Origin: Flectobacillus roseus
GTDB taxonomy: Bacteria; Bacteroidota; Bacteroidia; Cytophagales; Spirosomataceae
Direction: 5' to 3' (one strand)
Length of the DNA stretch: 64,000 nt
Assembly: GCF_030056665.1 (NCBI RefSeq)
Contig: NZ_JASHIG010000017.1
This document shows, in pieces, positions 37,160 to 45,932 of the stretch (its first letter is position 1; each line of letters starts with the position of its first letter). The notes under the pieces are model-generated. The model saw nothing but the letters and a program-made list of their open reading frames with translations, did not search any database and was not told the DNA's origin. The translations under genes and the position numbers were made by a program.

Positions 37160-37608
37160 TTTTTTCTAAAAGTTAAATAATTGATTATTAGATTGTTGTT
37201 TTTGTTTTACTCCAATCCTCAATCGATTTCAGAAAGAGAGTTATTGGGTAAAGGTTGTGTTAAATTTGTGAAAAAAACTTCGTACAAGTATAAAATATTG
37301 TACCAAGGTTAGTCTCTTACACAAACTTAATAGACAAGAAAAGCGAGATAGGATTTTGATGCTAAGCTATAATCCTGCTATTGATTTTGAAAGTAAATTT
37401 TCGAGGAGTCAGAAATTCAACTGTCCAAAGTTATAGCAAGATGATATAAATGAAAAAGGGGCAAAAAAACAACTACCAAGGTTATATCTTGTTGTGAGTA
37501 AATTTAGAAATATATCTATAAAAAAAACAAGGATTATTAAGCTTTTTTCTATTCTAATGGCTTAAAATCCTTGTTTTTTGAAATATGAATCAAAATGATA
37601 TAAGTACC
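37160..37608. other. Gene-free AT-rich gap upstream of DUF4332 with a terminator for the nuclease gene
   Basis: Nothing resembling a gene is seen. The right-hand part holds the hairpin 37523-37580. Confidence 0.5.
37523..37580 (-). terminator. Terminator of the PD-(D/E)XK-like gene
   Basis: AAAAAACAAGGATT (37523-37536) pairs with 37567-37580, and TTAAGC / GCTTAA extends the stem after a one-base bulge, giving about 20 bp. The minus strand ends in a T-tract. Confidence 0.85.
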
Positions 37609-38085
37609 TCAATGTTCTATTTGAGGAAAATCAACAAAATCATTTATGTATTTAGAAAAATCATTGCCCGAACAAATAATATTCTCATTTTTGAAGGCAA
37701 AATAGAAAATTATGTTTCCATTGCTTTCAACTCCTACGTGGCTATTTTCAAAATGATCAAGCAAATAATCTTGTCTAATAACCAAAGGCTTTGACCAATT
37801 ATTATTATGTCTAACCAAAAAGATATAGTGCACTAATACATTGGAAATATTTCTTAAATTTTTGAGAGGAACACTAAATTGAGCACTAAATCCATCTTTA
37901 CGAATTTTTGAGGTAGATGTTTTTACCTGTACTCTTCTTAATGTCCCACTATCATCCTGAACCACGAAAATATCATCGCCAATATCAACCTCTGGGATAG
38001 CTACATTCCACCCCAACATTAAAAACTCTGACATGATGAATAGGTGTCCAGCTTTGCCAAGATATTGATTAAATTTTTTCGTCAC
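37609..38085 (-). CDS. PD-(D/E)XK-like nuclease-fold protein
   Basis: The 158-residue protein fits the small PD-(D/E)XK fold of group-I-intron-type or Holliday-junction-like endonucleases. A helix has E20 (LFIMSEFLMLGWNVA), then a strand and acidic hairpin PEVDIGDDIFVV (D34, D37, D38), then RRVQVKTST with Q53-x-K55 as the (D/E/Q)xK element. The rest is strand-rich with no known domain. Its start lies inside the end of the small upstream gene (17-bp overlap), so the two are translationally coupled. The AT content is high (lines of about 27 and 33 percent GC), consistent with transfer. It could be a restriction or toxin module, but that is inference. Confidence 0.6.
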   Translation of the reverse strand: MTKKFNQYLGKAGHLFIMSEFLMLGWNVAIPEVDIGDDIFVVQDDSGTLRRVQVKTSTSKIRKDGFSAQFSVPLKNLRNISNVLVHYIFLVRHNNNWSKPLVIRQDYLLDHFENSHVGVESNGNIIFYFAFKNENIICSGNDFSKYINDFVDFPQIEH

Positions 38086-38374
38086 GAGGTGTTACTTTGT
38101 GTAAAATATTTCCTGTCTTGTTATCTACAAACTCTATTTCATCCAGCATTTTGAGGTCACTATTTTTGTCTACTCCTAAAAGTGCCGGGTAAATGTAGTT
38201 TTCTAAAGTACCAAAATATATTTCAAAATCACTTTTGGTATCGTATCCTACAAAAATATTATTAGCAGGATGTGCATTGGGAAAAAGCTTTTTGATAAAA
38301 TCCCTTATCGAAGGAGCTATGCTGAAAGAATACCCATCAATCTGTTTATTTACATTGATTCTAACAGTGTTCAT
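38069..38374 (-). CDS. Unrecognised 101-residue protein coupled to the PD-(D/E)XK-like gene
   Basis: I do not recognise this protein. It is 101 residues, mostly beta-like with two charged helices: VRINVNKQIDGYSFSIAPS, IRDFIKKLFPN and EIYFGTLENYIYPALLG, ending KVTPRDEKI. No membrane segment or motif is evident. It overlaps the downstream nuclease-like gene by 17 bp, so it may be its partner, for example an antitoxin, immunity protein or specificity factor. Gene reality is supported by the coupling and by lack of alternative frames. Confidence 0.55.
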   Translation of the reverse strand: MNTVRINVNKQIDGYSFSIAPSIRDFIKKLFPNAHPANNIFVGYDTKSDFEIYFGTLENYIYPALLGVDKNSDLKMLDEIEFVDNKTGNILHKVTPRDEKI

Positions 38375-38439
38375 AATGAGTCGGTTATAACTTATAGAAT
38401 ATTTTGAGAATGAAGTATAAACAGCACTCTATCTACATG

Positions 38440-38625
38440 CTACGCAAACTGCTTCAGCATATATTTACGACGAAGCTGGTTTATTAAAAACTTCTTCTGC
38501 GCTGTAAAGCCATCAGGGTGCATTTCATTAAAAATCTTTTTCAATTCTGCGAAATGCTTTGGATTGTCCCATAAAAACATTTCAGCATTGATATTTTTTT
38601 CTTCGAGATATTGCTCAAATACCAT
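38440..38625 (-). CDS. Small conserved-looking protein upstream of the MFS gene
   Basis: The 61-residue protein starts MVFEQYLEEKNINAEMF and continues ELKKIFNEMHPDGFTAQKKFLINQLRRKYMLKQ. The FTxQKKFxIN...RRK pattern recalls short Bacteroidota hypothetical proteins I have seen next to housekeeping genes, but I cannot name a family. It starts 18 bp downstream of the MFS stop on the same strand, which supports co-transcription. It is helical with a basic C-terminus and no signal. Confidence 0.6.
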   Translation of the reverse strand: MVFEQYLEEKNINAEMFLWDNPKHFAELKKIFNEMHPDGFTAQKKFLINQLRRKYMLKQFA

Positions 38626-38643
38626 GATTTTGTGATTTAAACT

Positions 38644-39828
38644 TTAAGCAACAAGGTGCTTTTTCTGATTCTTACGTAATATTACTAAATACACCAAACT
38701 TACCAAAGATAATACCGCCGCAATGATGTACGAATAGGGTAGGTTTTCTACTTTACCTTGATAAAGTTTTCCTGCTACTACAGCGCCTATACCAATTCCT
38801 GCTTCAAGGGCTATATACATGGTTGCCATAGCACGCCCTCGATATCGCTCGTCAGACAAATCTACTGTCCAAGCTGTTAGGGTAGGGGTATTAAAGCCCC
38901 AAGAGAAACCAAACAGAATAGAGGCTATCATCAAAGCTGTAAAGTTGTTGGCATACCCTAAAATCAGCATAGATACCGCCAACAAAACACTTGAAATGAT
39001 GAGTACTGGAATTCGCCCGTATTTATCTGAACTTTTGGCAAAAAACATTCTCACAACCAATGATGCAATAGTATAAACTGTAAAGAATATTCCTTTGTTG
39101 CTCATACCCAACATCTTAGTTTGGTCAGGAATGAGAGTCAGAATCACACCAGATGAAAACGACACTAATAGCATGACCAAAAAAGTAGGCACAACCCTTG
39201 GCTCAAAAACATCCACCCAGCCTATTTTGAAAAGCTTTAGAGAAAAAGGCTGTTTTTGTTCTTTGGGAAGGGTTTCTTTCATATTTACCAAAATCAAAAT
39301 CGATAATAAGGCAAATGAGGAAGAAGTATAAAACATAGTATTTATCGAGAATAATTCGGTCAGATAGCCCCCAATGGTCGGTCCCATCGACATACCTGTG
39401 GCGGTAAAAATGCCTAACATCCCTTGTGCCTCGCCACGACGGTCTTCGGGAATAATATCGGCAACGTAGGCGGAAGTTGCCGTAGGTTTGGTGCCTGTAG
39501 ACATCCCATGAATAAACCTTAAGAAAAGAAATGTGGCCACACCACTTACCCAAGGATAAATACCGCCACAAATAAAACATACCACTGAACCAAAAGCCAT
39601 AATGGGAACGCGTCCAATGGTATCGGTTAGTTTTCCAGAGAATGGTCTCGAAATACCAGCCGTTAATGTAAATAAAGCAATAATATAACCGATGTATTCT
39701 TTTCCACCCATCGATGCCAAGTAATCTGGCAACTCTGGAATCATCATTTGGAAACTTGCTGAAAACAGGAAATTACTTAAACATAAAAGCCAAAACTGAA
39801 GGGTGTAAATGGAATTTGTTTTTGTCAT
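38644..39828 (-). CDS. MFS transporter (drug/sugar-efflux type)
   Basis: The 394-residue protein has 12 predicted membrane helices and the MFS loop 2-3 signature in diverged form (PFSGKLTDTIGRVPIMAFGS) with its echo in the second half (FFAKSSDKYGRIPVLIIS). Loop 4-5 has FIHGMSTGTKPTATSAYVADIIPEDRRGEAQG. This suits DHA1-type multidrug or small-molecule exporters, but substrate is not readable. The small gene at 38440 follows by 18 bp, probably in one transcript. Confidence 0.9.
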   Translation of the reverse strand: MTKTNSIYTLQFWLLCLSNFLFSASFQMMIPELPDYLASMGGKEYIGYIIALFTLTAGISRPFSGKLTDTIGRVPIMAFGSVVCFICGGIYPWVSGVATFLFLRFIHGMSTGTKPTATSAYVADIIPEDRRGEAQGMLGIFTATGMSMGPTIGGYLTELFSINTMFYTSSSFALLSILILVNMKETLPKEQKQPFSLKLFKIGWVDVFEPRVVPTFLVMLLVSFSSGVILTLIPDQTKMLGMSNKGIFFTVYTIASLVVRMFFAKSSDKYGRIPVLIISSVLLAVSMLILGYANNFTALMIASILFGFSWGFNTPTLTAWTVDLSDERYRGRAMATMYIALEAGIGIGAVVAGKLYQGKVENLPYSYIIAAVLSLVSLVYLVILRKNQKKHLVA

Positions 39829-39889
39829 CTTACTAAATGGATTGTTTCAAAAACTCATAAGTATGAGAAATACAACTTATGAGAATGTA

Positions 39890-40885
39890 TTAGGAATGTA
39901 TCGACTTTTCAAAGAGCCTTAATAGCTCAAGAGCAGCCTTGATGGGTAATTTTTGCCCTTCTGTTACCGCTGATTCTACGCTCAAAAGCTCTTGTTGAAT
40001 CTGTGGATTTTGGTAAAATCTTTCCTCTAGTGTCTGCTTGATAAAGTCATGCATCCAAGCTAGATTTTGTTGTTTGCGGTTAATAAAGAAATAGCCATTT
40101 TGTTGTAAAAGTTCACGATGAGCAAGGATCGTTTTCCAAATGTCATCTATCCCCGTTTGGGTCACAGCCGAGCAAGTCAATACTTTTGGATACCAGCCAC
40201 TACCGCTCGCAGGGAACAAATGAAGGGCATTTTCATAGGAAACTTTCGCCTGACGAGCTTGTAGTTCGTTACCCGAATCGGCTTTGGTAATTGCCACCAA
40301 ATCAGCCATTTCCATAATGCCTTTTTTGATACCTTGAAGCTCGTCGCCTGCACCAGCCAACATGAGCAATAAGAAAAAATCTACCATGCCATGTACAAAC
40401 GTTTCGGATTGTCCAACGCCAACTGTTTCGATGATAATCACCTCAAAACCTGCGGCTTCGCATAGCAACATCGTTTCTCGTGTTTTATGAGTTACCCCTC
40501 CCAATGAGATACCCGCAGGCGAAGGTCGGATATACGCCAAGGGGTCTCTCGAAAGTTCTTCCATACGTGTCTTGTCTCCAAGAATACTGCCTTTTGAAAT
40601 TTGACTACTTGGGTCAATCGCCAGCACAGCAATCTTTTTCCCTTGATTGGTCAAATGTTTTCCAAAAGTTTCGATGAAGGTACTTTTGCCTACGCCAGGT
40701 ACTCCCGTAATGCCTAGTCGGACCGAGTTACCAGTGTGTGGCAAGAGTGTTTCGAGTACTTCTCTGGCTAGCGCCTTATCTGTATCGAGCTGACTTTCGA
40801 TTAGGGTAATAGCTCTGCTCAGTATCATTCGGTTGCCTTCTAATACTCCAGCAACGTATTCGTCCTTGCTAAGTCGTTTTCTCAT
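39890..40885 (-). CDS. meaB: Methylmalonyl-CoA mutase-associated GTPase MeaB
   Basis: The 331-residue G3E-family P-loop GTPase has Walker A GVPGVGKS (61-68), AVLAIDPSSQISKGSILGDKTRME, switch-like RPSPAGISLGGV, the G3-like ETVGVGQSE and base recognition AITKADSGNE. MeaB (human MMAA) guards loading and release of adenosylcobalamin at methylmalonyl-CoA mutase. The mutase genes are not in the window, so the partner is encoded elsewhere. It lies 61 bp upstream of the MFS gene in transcription order. Confidence 0.95.
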   Translation of the reverse strand: MRKRLSKDEYVAGVLEGNRMILSRAITLIESQLDTDKALAREVLETLLPHTGNSVRLGITGVPGVGKSTFIETFGKHLTNQGKKIAVLAIDPSSQISKGSILGDKTRMEELSRDPLAYIRPSPAGISLGGVTHKTRETMLLCEAAGFEVIIIETVGVGQSETFVHGMVDFFLLLMLAGAGDELQGIKKGIMEMADLVAITKADSGNELQARQAKVSYENALHLFPASGSGWYPKVLTCSAVTQTGIDDIWKTILAHRELLQQNGYFFINRKQQNLAWMHDFIKQTLEERFYQNPQIQQELLSVESAVTEGQKLPIKAALELLRLFEKSIHS

Positions 40886-41037
40886 TTGGTTTTTATATGG
40901 GGTTTTGTTTTGTTTTTTTGAGTTATTAGGGGAGAGGGTTTAGGGGATAGTTTTTCTTTTGAAGTGAGTTGAGTTTTTTCGGAAAAAGTTGAAAAATGTG
41001 CGTTGTAAATGGGTAGATAGTGTGTGAGACTTTTTTA

Positions 41038-41088
41038 CCCAAATCCCAAATCCCAAATCCCAAATCCCAAATCCCAAATCCCCAATCC
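41038..41088. repeat. Tandem heptamer repeat CCCAAAT (six perfect copies)
   Basis: Six exact copies occupy 41038-41079, followed by a degenerate tail (CCCAATCCTCAAT) that runs into the ispD stop codon at 41089-41091. The tract lies in the 203-bp gap between meaB and ispD. Short tandem repeats of this kind are prone to copy-number change. Confidence 0.9.
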
Positions 41089-41766
41089 TCAATCCCTATA
41101 CTTCTCTAAAAGCATATTGGCAAACAGCAAGTCTTCTGGCGTTGTAATTTTGATGTTTTCATAAGAACCATCAATCAAATGAATAGGAAAGCCTGCTGCT
41201 TCTACTACGCTAGCGTCGTCGGTAAATGTGCTTAGTTCTTCTGTTTCAAAAGCTTTTTTCAAAATACTTACCTGAAATGTCTGTGGTGTCTGAATCAAAC
41301 GTACTGTAGATCGGTCAACGGCGACTCCATTGACTCTTACCGAATCTTTGGATGGAACGCTTACCACGGCACTACCCAATGCCTGTGCTGTTTGGTAACT
41401 ATTTTGAATAACTGCTGCCTCTACAAACGGACGCACGCCGTCATGAATACTGACCAACCCATCACCTTCGATGCGAGCAAGACCATTTTGGGAAGACTGA
41501 AAACGGGTTTGACCGCCATCCACCAACCAGTGAGGAACTCTCTGAGCTATATCCGAATGTTTTTCGCAAAGAGATTGCCAGTATGCCTGATGGGCTTTGG
41601 GTAATACCAAAATTAATTGGATACTTTCGTCTGCTTGTTTGAAGCGTAAAAGGGTATGGAAAAGTATTGGTAAACCACCTAGCTCAATGAATTGCTTGGG
41701 AAGTTGGCTTTGCATACGACTACCACTTCCGCCTGCAACAACGATGGCATATTTGTTTGAAGACAT
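41089..41766 (-). CDS. ispD: 2-C-methyl-D-erythritol 4-phosphate cytidylyltransferase
   Basis: From the ATG at 41766 the protein has 225 residues and opens MSSNKYAIVVAGGSGSRMQ, the expected IspD start. A further ATG at 41802 would add 12 residues (MFKGCFLIYIII) that overlap the queA terminator, so it is rejected. Motifs include the nucleotide-binding GGSGSRMQSQLPKQFIELGG, VSIHDGVRPFVEAAVI and the C-terminal FTDDASVVEAAGFPIHLIDG with KITTPEDLLFA. It makes CDP-ME in the MEP pathway of isoprenoid synthesis, and acts in the cytosol. The rest of the pathway is not in the window. Confidence 0.95.
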   Translation of the reverse strand: MSSNKYAIVVAGGSGSRMQSQLPKQFIELGGLPILFHTLLRFKQADESIQLILVLPKAHQAYWQSLCEKHSDIAQRVPHWLVDGGQTRFQSSQNGLARIEGDGLVSIHDGVRPFVEAAVIQNSYQTAQALGSAVVSVPSKDSVRVNGVAVDRSTVRLIQTPQTFQVSILKKAFETEELSTFTDDASVVEAAGFPIHLIDGSYENIKITTPEDLLFANMLLEKYRD

Positions 41767-41801
41767 AATGATGATATAAATGAGGAAACAGCCTTTAAAC
41801 A

Positions 41802-41846
41802 AGAAGTCGTAAGAAATTTGTGTTGAAACAAACTCTTACGACTTCT
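41802..41846 (-). terminator. Terminator of queA
   Basis: The perfect 13-bp stem AGAAGTCGTAAGA / TCTTACGACTTCT has extra TTTGT / ACAAA pairing inside. It lies 38 bp beyond the queA stop, between queA and ispD. Confidence 0.8.
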
Positions 41847-41883
41847 CAAAGTATTGCTAATTCTTACGCTGGAAAGAAATGGA

Positions 41884-42936
41884 TTAGATAATCAACATTG
41901 CATCGCCGTAGCTAAAGAATTTGTATTTTTCTTTAATCGCAATTTCGTATGCTTCTTTGATTAGTTCATAACCACCAAATGCACTTGTCATCATGATAAG
42001 GATAGACTCAGGCAAGTGGAAATTAGTTAAAAGAGCATTTGGAATACGGAAATCGTAAGGAGGGAAGATAAATTTATCTGTCCAGCCTTCAATTGGCTTC
42101 AAGTGACCATCTGCCGATACAGAAGATTCCAACGCTTTCAACGCTGTAGTTCCAATCGCACAAATACGCTTGTTGGTATCAATACCGTCGTTTACTAGCT
42201 TACAAGTTTCTTCAGGAATAAAGAAGTTTTCCGAATCTGTTTTGTGCTTTGTAAGGTCTTCTACATCTACCTGACGGAAAGTTCCTAAACCTACGTGCAA
42301 AGTCAATGGTGTAAATGCCACACCCTTCAACTCCATACGCTTCATGATGATTTTGTTGAAGTGCAAACCTGCTGTTGGAGCAGCCACAGCACCTACATGC
42401 TCAGCATAAATGGTTTGATAACGTTCTTCGTCGCTTGTTTCTACTTTACGCTTAAAACGAATTTCGTCTGGAAGTGGCGTTTCTCCCAATTCATGAATGG
42501 CTTTCATCAATGCATCATGATCGCCATCGTACAAGAAACGAATAGTACGACCACGAGAAGTAGTATTGTCGATTACTTCAGCTACCAAATCACTGTCACC
42601 AAAATATAATTTATTACCTACACGAATTTTACGAGCTGGATCTACCAACACGTCCCACAAGCGGTGCTCACGGTTTAATTCACGAAGTAAGAAAACTTCA
42701 ATTTTAGCACCTGTTTTTTCTTTTTGTCCAAACAAACGTGCAGGAAATACTTTTGTATTGTTAGTTACCATTACATCACCATCTTCAAAGTAGTTGATGA
42801 TGTCGGAAAACATCTTGTGTTCAATTTGTTTTGTCTTGCGATTTACAACCATCAAGCGAGACTCTCCACGGTTTTCTGATGGATAAAGTGCAATCAAGCT
42901 CTGTGGCAGGTCAAATCTAAATTCCGAAAGTTTCAT
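41884..42936 (-). CDS. queA: S-adenosylmethionine:tRNA ribosyltransferase-isomerase
   Basis: The 350-residue QueA begins [29 protein letters not shown]. It has the family core [51 protein letters not shown] and the C-terminal [18 protein letters not shown]. It adds the ribosyl moiety of AdoMet to preQ1-modified tRNA during queuosine synthesis. A -33/-7 promoter (43039-43072) lies about 100 bp upstream and a terminator follows at 41802-41846, so the gene is monocistronic. Confidence 0.97.
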   Translation of the reverse strand: MKLSEFRFDLPQSLIALYPSENRGESRLMVVNRKTKQIEHKMFSDIINYFEDGDVMVTNNTKVFPARLFGQKEKTGAKIEVFLLRELNREHRLWDVLVDPARKIRVGNKLYFGDSDLVAEVIDNTTSRGRTIRFLYDGDHDALMKAIHELGETPLPDEIRFKRKVETSDEERYQTIYAEHVGAVAAPTAGLHFNKIIMKRMELKGVAFTPLTLHVGLGTFRQVDVEDLTKHKTDSENFFIPEETCKLVNDGIDTNKRICAIGTTALKALESSVSADGHLKPIEGWTDKFIFPPYDFRIPNALLTNFHLPESILIMMTSAFGGYELIKEAYEIAIKEKYKFFSYGDAMLII

Positions 42937-43532
42937 TATGCTATTTATTGCTGTTTATGTTCTGTCAAAAGACAATAAATGACCTATGCTACTACCATGT
43001 TGGTATGGACTAGGTTGTCTATTTGAAAGCGATTCTTGCAAATATACAATTTTACTATAGGCCTTGTCAATACATTTTCTATTGTAATATGGTAATTTTT
43101 GTTAGTTTATTTGATTTTTCTAACAATTGTACCCAAGTTATTTACTCCAAAAAGTACAAAAAAGTGCTTTTAAAGCTTTGAGATGATATGTTCTGAAATT
43201 TCTTTCGAATTTGTGAGTAGATAAAGAAAAAATGTTTCGTGAGAATAAAATCTTCTTTATCTCGAAAATAAATGACGAATTCCTTTCTACAGATATCATT
43301 ATGGGTACAAGGGGATTACCTAAAATATGTTGAAATCCTATAGGGGAGGTATTTTTGAATGGTAGAAATAGGCAGGTGGTGCATGGATAAGGCTTTGATT
43401 CATAGTTGAAGGTTTTTAAATTATATCTTGAGAAAATTACATTTTTTTTAGCCTATTCCCCAAATTTTATGGAGGTAATCTTCAAACAATTTTAGCAAGT
43501 GGTGAGTTTAGTAAGGATAATCAAATTTTACT
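42937..43532. other. Divergent queA / photolyase control region
   Basis: This 596-bp AT-rich gap has no gene. It contains the queA promoter and, in the queA leader, a small hairpin (TACCA / TGGTA near 42995-43010). No preQ1 riboswitch fold was recognised. Confidence 0.45.
43039..43072 (-). promoter_or_regulatory. Promoter of queA
   Basis: On the minus strand, TATTG (43072-43068), a 21-nt spacer and TATATTTG (43046-43039) give a good match to the Bacteroidota TTTG / TAnnTTTG consensus. A leader of about 98 nt is predicted. Confidence 0.65.
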
Positions 43533-44837
43533 ATGTCAAAATACACCCTTTTTTGGTTTAGAAGAGACCTTCGTCTCCATGACAACGCAGGCTTTTACAG
43601 AGCTTTACGCAACCACTCAAATGTATTGCCGATTTTTATTTTTGATAGAAATATTTTAGATAAACTCGATGATAAGAAAGACCGAAGAGTAGAATTTATT
43701 CATCAGGTAATCACCGATTTGAACACTCAACTCAAAGCATTTGGAAGTGGTTTGTTGGTAAAGTATGGTACGCCCGAAACGGTATTTCCTGAGCTTTTGT
43801 CAACCTATGATATCGAGGCTGTTTATACCAATCATGACTTTGAAAGTTATGCTATTGAGCGTGACAATATGGTACATGAGTACTTGCAATCGGAGGGAGT
43901 TGAGTTCCGTACTTTTAAAGATCATGTGATTTTTGAAAAGAATGAAGTACTCTCAGGTAGCAAAACGCCCTACACAGTATTTACACCTTACAGTCGTAAA
44001 TGGAAAGAAACCCTCAACGACTTCTATGTAAAGTCCTATCCTACAGAAAAATATTTTTCTCATTTATCCAAAATAAATTTACCCGAGCCTCCAAGTCTTG
44101 AGTCGATGGGATTTGCACCTGCTGGAATGAGTTTCCCTGTCAAAGAAGTGAAGGATTTACTTGTCAAAAATTATGCTGAAAAGAGAGATTTTCCAGCTAT
44201 TTTAGGTACCTCTCGGTTATCCGTTCACTTGCGATTTGGGACTGTAAGTATTAGGGAATTAGTAAAAAAAGCACAAAATTTATCAGAAACTTGGCTTAAT
44301 GAGTTAATTTGGCGCGATTTTTATTTTAATATTGTATATCATTTTCCTCACATTTGTCAGGGAGAAGCTTTTCGCCGTGAGTATGATCAAATCGAATGGC
44401 GAAACAATGAGCAAGAGTTTGAAGCTTGGTGTAAAGGGCAAACTGGTTATCCAATTGTGGATGCAGGAATGCGTGAGTTGAATGCTACAGGCTTTATGCA
44501 CAATCGTGTACGCATGATTGTGGCAAGCTTTTTGACGAAACATTTGTTGATTGATTGGCGATGGGGTGAAGCTTATTTTGCCAAAAAATTACTAGATTTT
44601 GATTTTGCCGCCAACAATGGAGGTTGGCAGTGGGCTTCGGGTAGTGGTTGTGATGCAGCACCTTACTTTAGGGTATTTAACCCGACTCTCCAAACGCAAA
44701 AATTCGATAAGCAATTAGAATACACCAAAAGGTGGGTACCCGAATTAAATTCATTGTCCTATCCACAACCAATAGTGAATCATGAAATGGCTCGAAAAAG
44801 AGTCCTAGAGGTTTATCAAAAAGCATTAAAAAAATAA
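43533..44837 (+). CDS. phrB: Deoxyribodipyrimidine photolyase (class I CPD type)
   Basis: The 434-residue protein opens LFWFRRDLRLHDNAGFYRALR, the photolyase antenna domain. The C-terminal FAD-binding domain shows RLSVHLRFGTVSIREL, LNELIWRDFYFNIVYHFP, GYPIVDAGMRELNATGFMHNRVRMIVASFLTKHLLIDWRWGE and WQWASGSGCDAAPYFRVFNP, including the N-x-x-W-Q-W-x-x-G element. It uses blue light to split cyclobutane pyrimidine dimers. A cryptochrome role cannot be excluded, but the conserved residues favour repair. It is transcribed alone. Confidence 0.94.
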   Translation: MSKYTLFWFRRDLRLHDNAGFYRALRNHSNVLPIFIFDRNILDKLDDKKDRRVEFIHQVITDLNTQLKAFGSGLLVKYGTPETVFPELLSTYDIEAVYTNHDFESYAIERDNMVHEYLQSEGVEFRTFKDHVIFEKNEVLSGSKTPYTVFTPYSRKWKETLNDFYVKSYPTEKYFSHLSKINLPEPPSLESMGFAPAGMSFPVKEVKDLLVKNYAEKRDFPAILGTSRLSVHLRFGTVSIRELVKKAQNLSETWLNELIWRDFYFNIVYHFPHICQGEAFRREYDQIEWRNNEQEFEAWCKGQTGYPIVDAGMRELNATGFMHNRVRMIVASFLTKHLLIDWRWGEAYFAKKLLDFDFAANNGGWQWASGSGCDAAPYFRVFNPTLQTQKFDKQLEYTKRWVPELNSLSYPQPIVNHEMARKRVLEVYQKALKK

Positions 44838-44967
44838 GTTTTTGATAAAATTGATTCACATTCTGTGACTTTTAACCTAAAATATAGTCACAAAATCAGT
44901 TGTGTTGAAAAAGGGTAACCATTTCTAATGGTGGTTAAGATTATATAATGTTGTGTAGATTTCGAGA

Positions 44968-44994
44968 AAGGTGAGAGGCTGTTGCTCTCACCTT
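44968..44994. terminator. Bidirectional terminator between photolyase and DUF3108 genes
   Basis: AAGGTGAGAG pairs with CTCTCACCTT over 10 bp around GCTGTTG, followed by CTTTGTTT. It sits in a convergent 185-bp gap. Confidence 0.8.
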
Positions 44995-45022
44995 CTTTGT
45001 TTAATGACAGTTAAGAAAACTC

Positions 45023-45826
45023 TTAGTTGTTATCAAATTTCAAATCTTGTTTCAAGCCACTGTAGCTTCGTAAGTCGAGTGCCAAAGCGCCAATTTTTAA
45101 GCCAATTTCCACCCGAATTGGAATTTTGTTGGCATCGTTTGATACCCAAATAATTACCGATTCTTCATCTACAAAGAAATTATTTTTGGGAAGCATAGGG
45201 ATAATTTTATAAGTTTCTATCTTGCCAAACTTAGTTTTGATAGTCTCTTTTCCTTTAAACTTTAATCTCATGTTGTAGATTTTATTGTCAAAGAAAAATG
45301 ACAAAGGATAGCTTTCACCAGGCTTGGTTTTATTAAAATCCATTGCCCTAACATAGTAATAGCTACTCACCACATCTTGTATGCCATCGGGAATACTTAA
45401 GGTTTTCTTTTCTTTATCATCAATGAGTTCAAAGGTTTTGGCCACATTTTGTTGATGGTCAAATATGACTTTTTCTTCAGCTTTATAATTGCCTTCTTGC
45501 TTTTTCATGTAAAACTGATGGGGCATAATTTTTTCGCTGTCGATATGAGATGTCCATGTATCACGTACTCTTGTTACCCAGTCTGTTACACCAGTAGTAC
45601 GACCATTTACCACTACTTTATAACATGGACGACCATTAGCCATTTGGAACTTGTCGTCCACATCTACCACAGCTTCAGCAGCATTTACAAAGCCATAATG
45701 CACTCTATATTCGATATGTTCGCCTTTGACCAAACTTGTAGAATCAACGATTTTGTTGTTTTCTTGAAAAAAGCTAAAAGCGGTCAAGGATAGCAAGATT
45801 GTTCCCCCGATAAGAATATTTTTCAT
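45023..45826 (-). CDS. DUF3108 periplasmic protein
   Basis: The 267-residue protein has a signal peptide-like start (KNILIGGTILLSLTAFSFFQ). The DUF3108 pattern is clear: GEHIEYRVHYGFVNAAEAVVDV, CYKVVVNGRTTGVTDWVTRVRDTWTSHID, FDHQQNVAKTFELIDDKEKK, VVSSYYYVRAMDF, then FVDEESVIIWVSNDANKIPIRVEIGLKIG and ALALDLRSYSGLK. The family is beta-rich, exported and of unknown function. It follows the aminopeptidase-like gene by 106 bp and may share its transcript. Confidence 0.88.
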   Translation of the reverse strand: MKNILIGGTILLSLTAFSFFQENNKIVDSTSLVKGEHIEYRVHYGFVNAAEAVVDVDDKFQMANGRPCYKVVVNGRTTGVTDWVTRVRDTWTSHIDSEKIMPHQFYMKKQEGNYKAEEKVIFDHQQNVAKTFELIDDKEKKTLSIPDGIQDVVSSYYYVRAMDFNKTKPGESYPLSFFFDNKIYNMRLKFKGKETIKTKFGKIETYKIIPMLPKNNFFVDEESVIIWVSNDANKIPIRVEIGLKIGALALDLRSYSGLKQDLKFDNN

Positions 45827-45932
45827 GTTACTTGAGAAGTTTGTTGTTGTTGGCTAATTGGTTGCACTATTGGATTTTTTGAAAGGTTAATTCTGTTTGT
45901 TATCAACCCAATCCATTAACCTAAAGCGATAT

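Noticed and set aside
38995..42000. A CRISPR-like reading of the CCCAAAT tract
   Set aside because: Units are 7 nt with no spacers; it is a simple tandem repeat.
42940..43020. A preQ1 riboswitch in the queA leader
   Set aside because: Only a short hairpin is seen; the C-rich loop and A-rich tail needed for a preQ1-I pseudoknot are absent.
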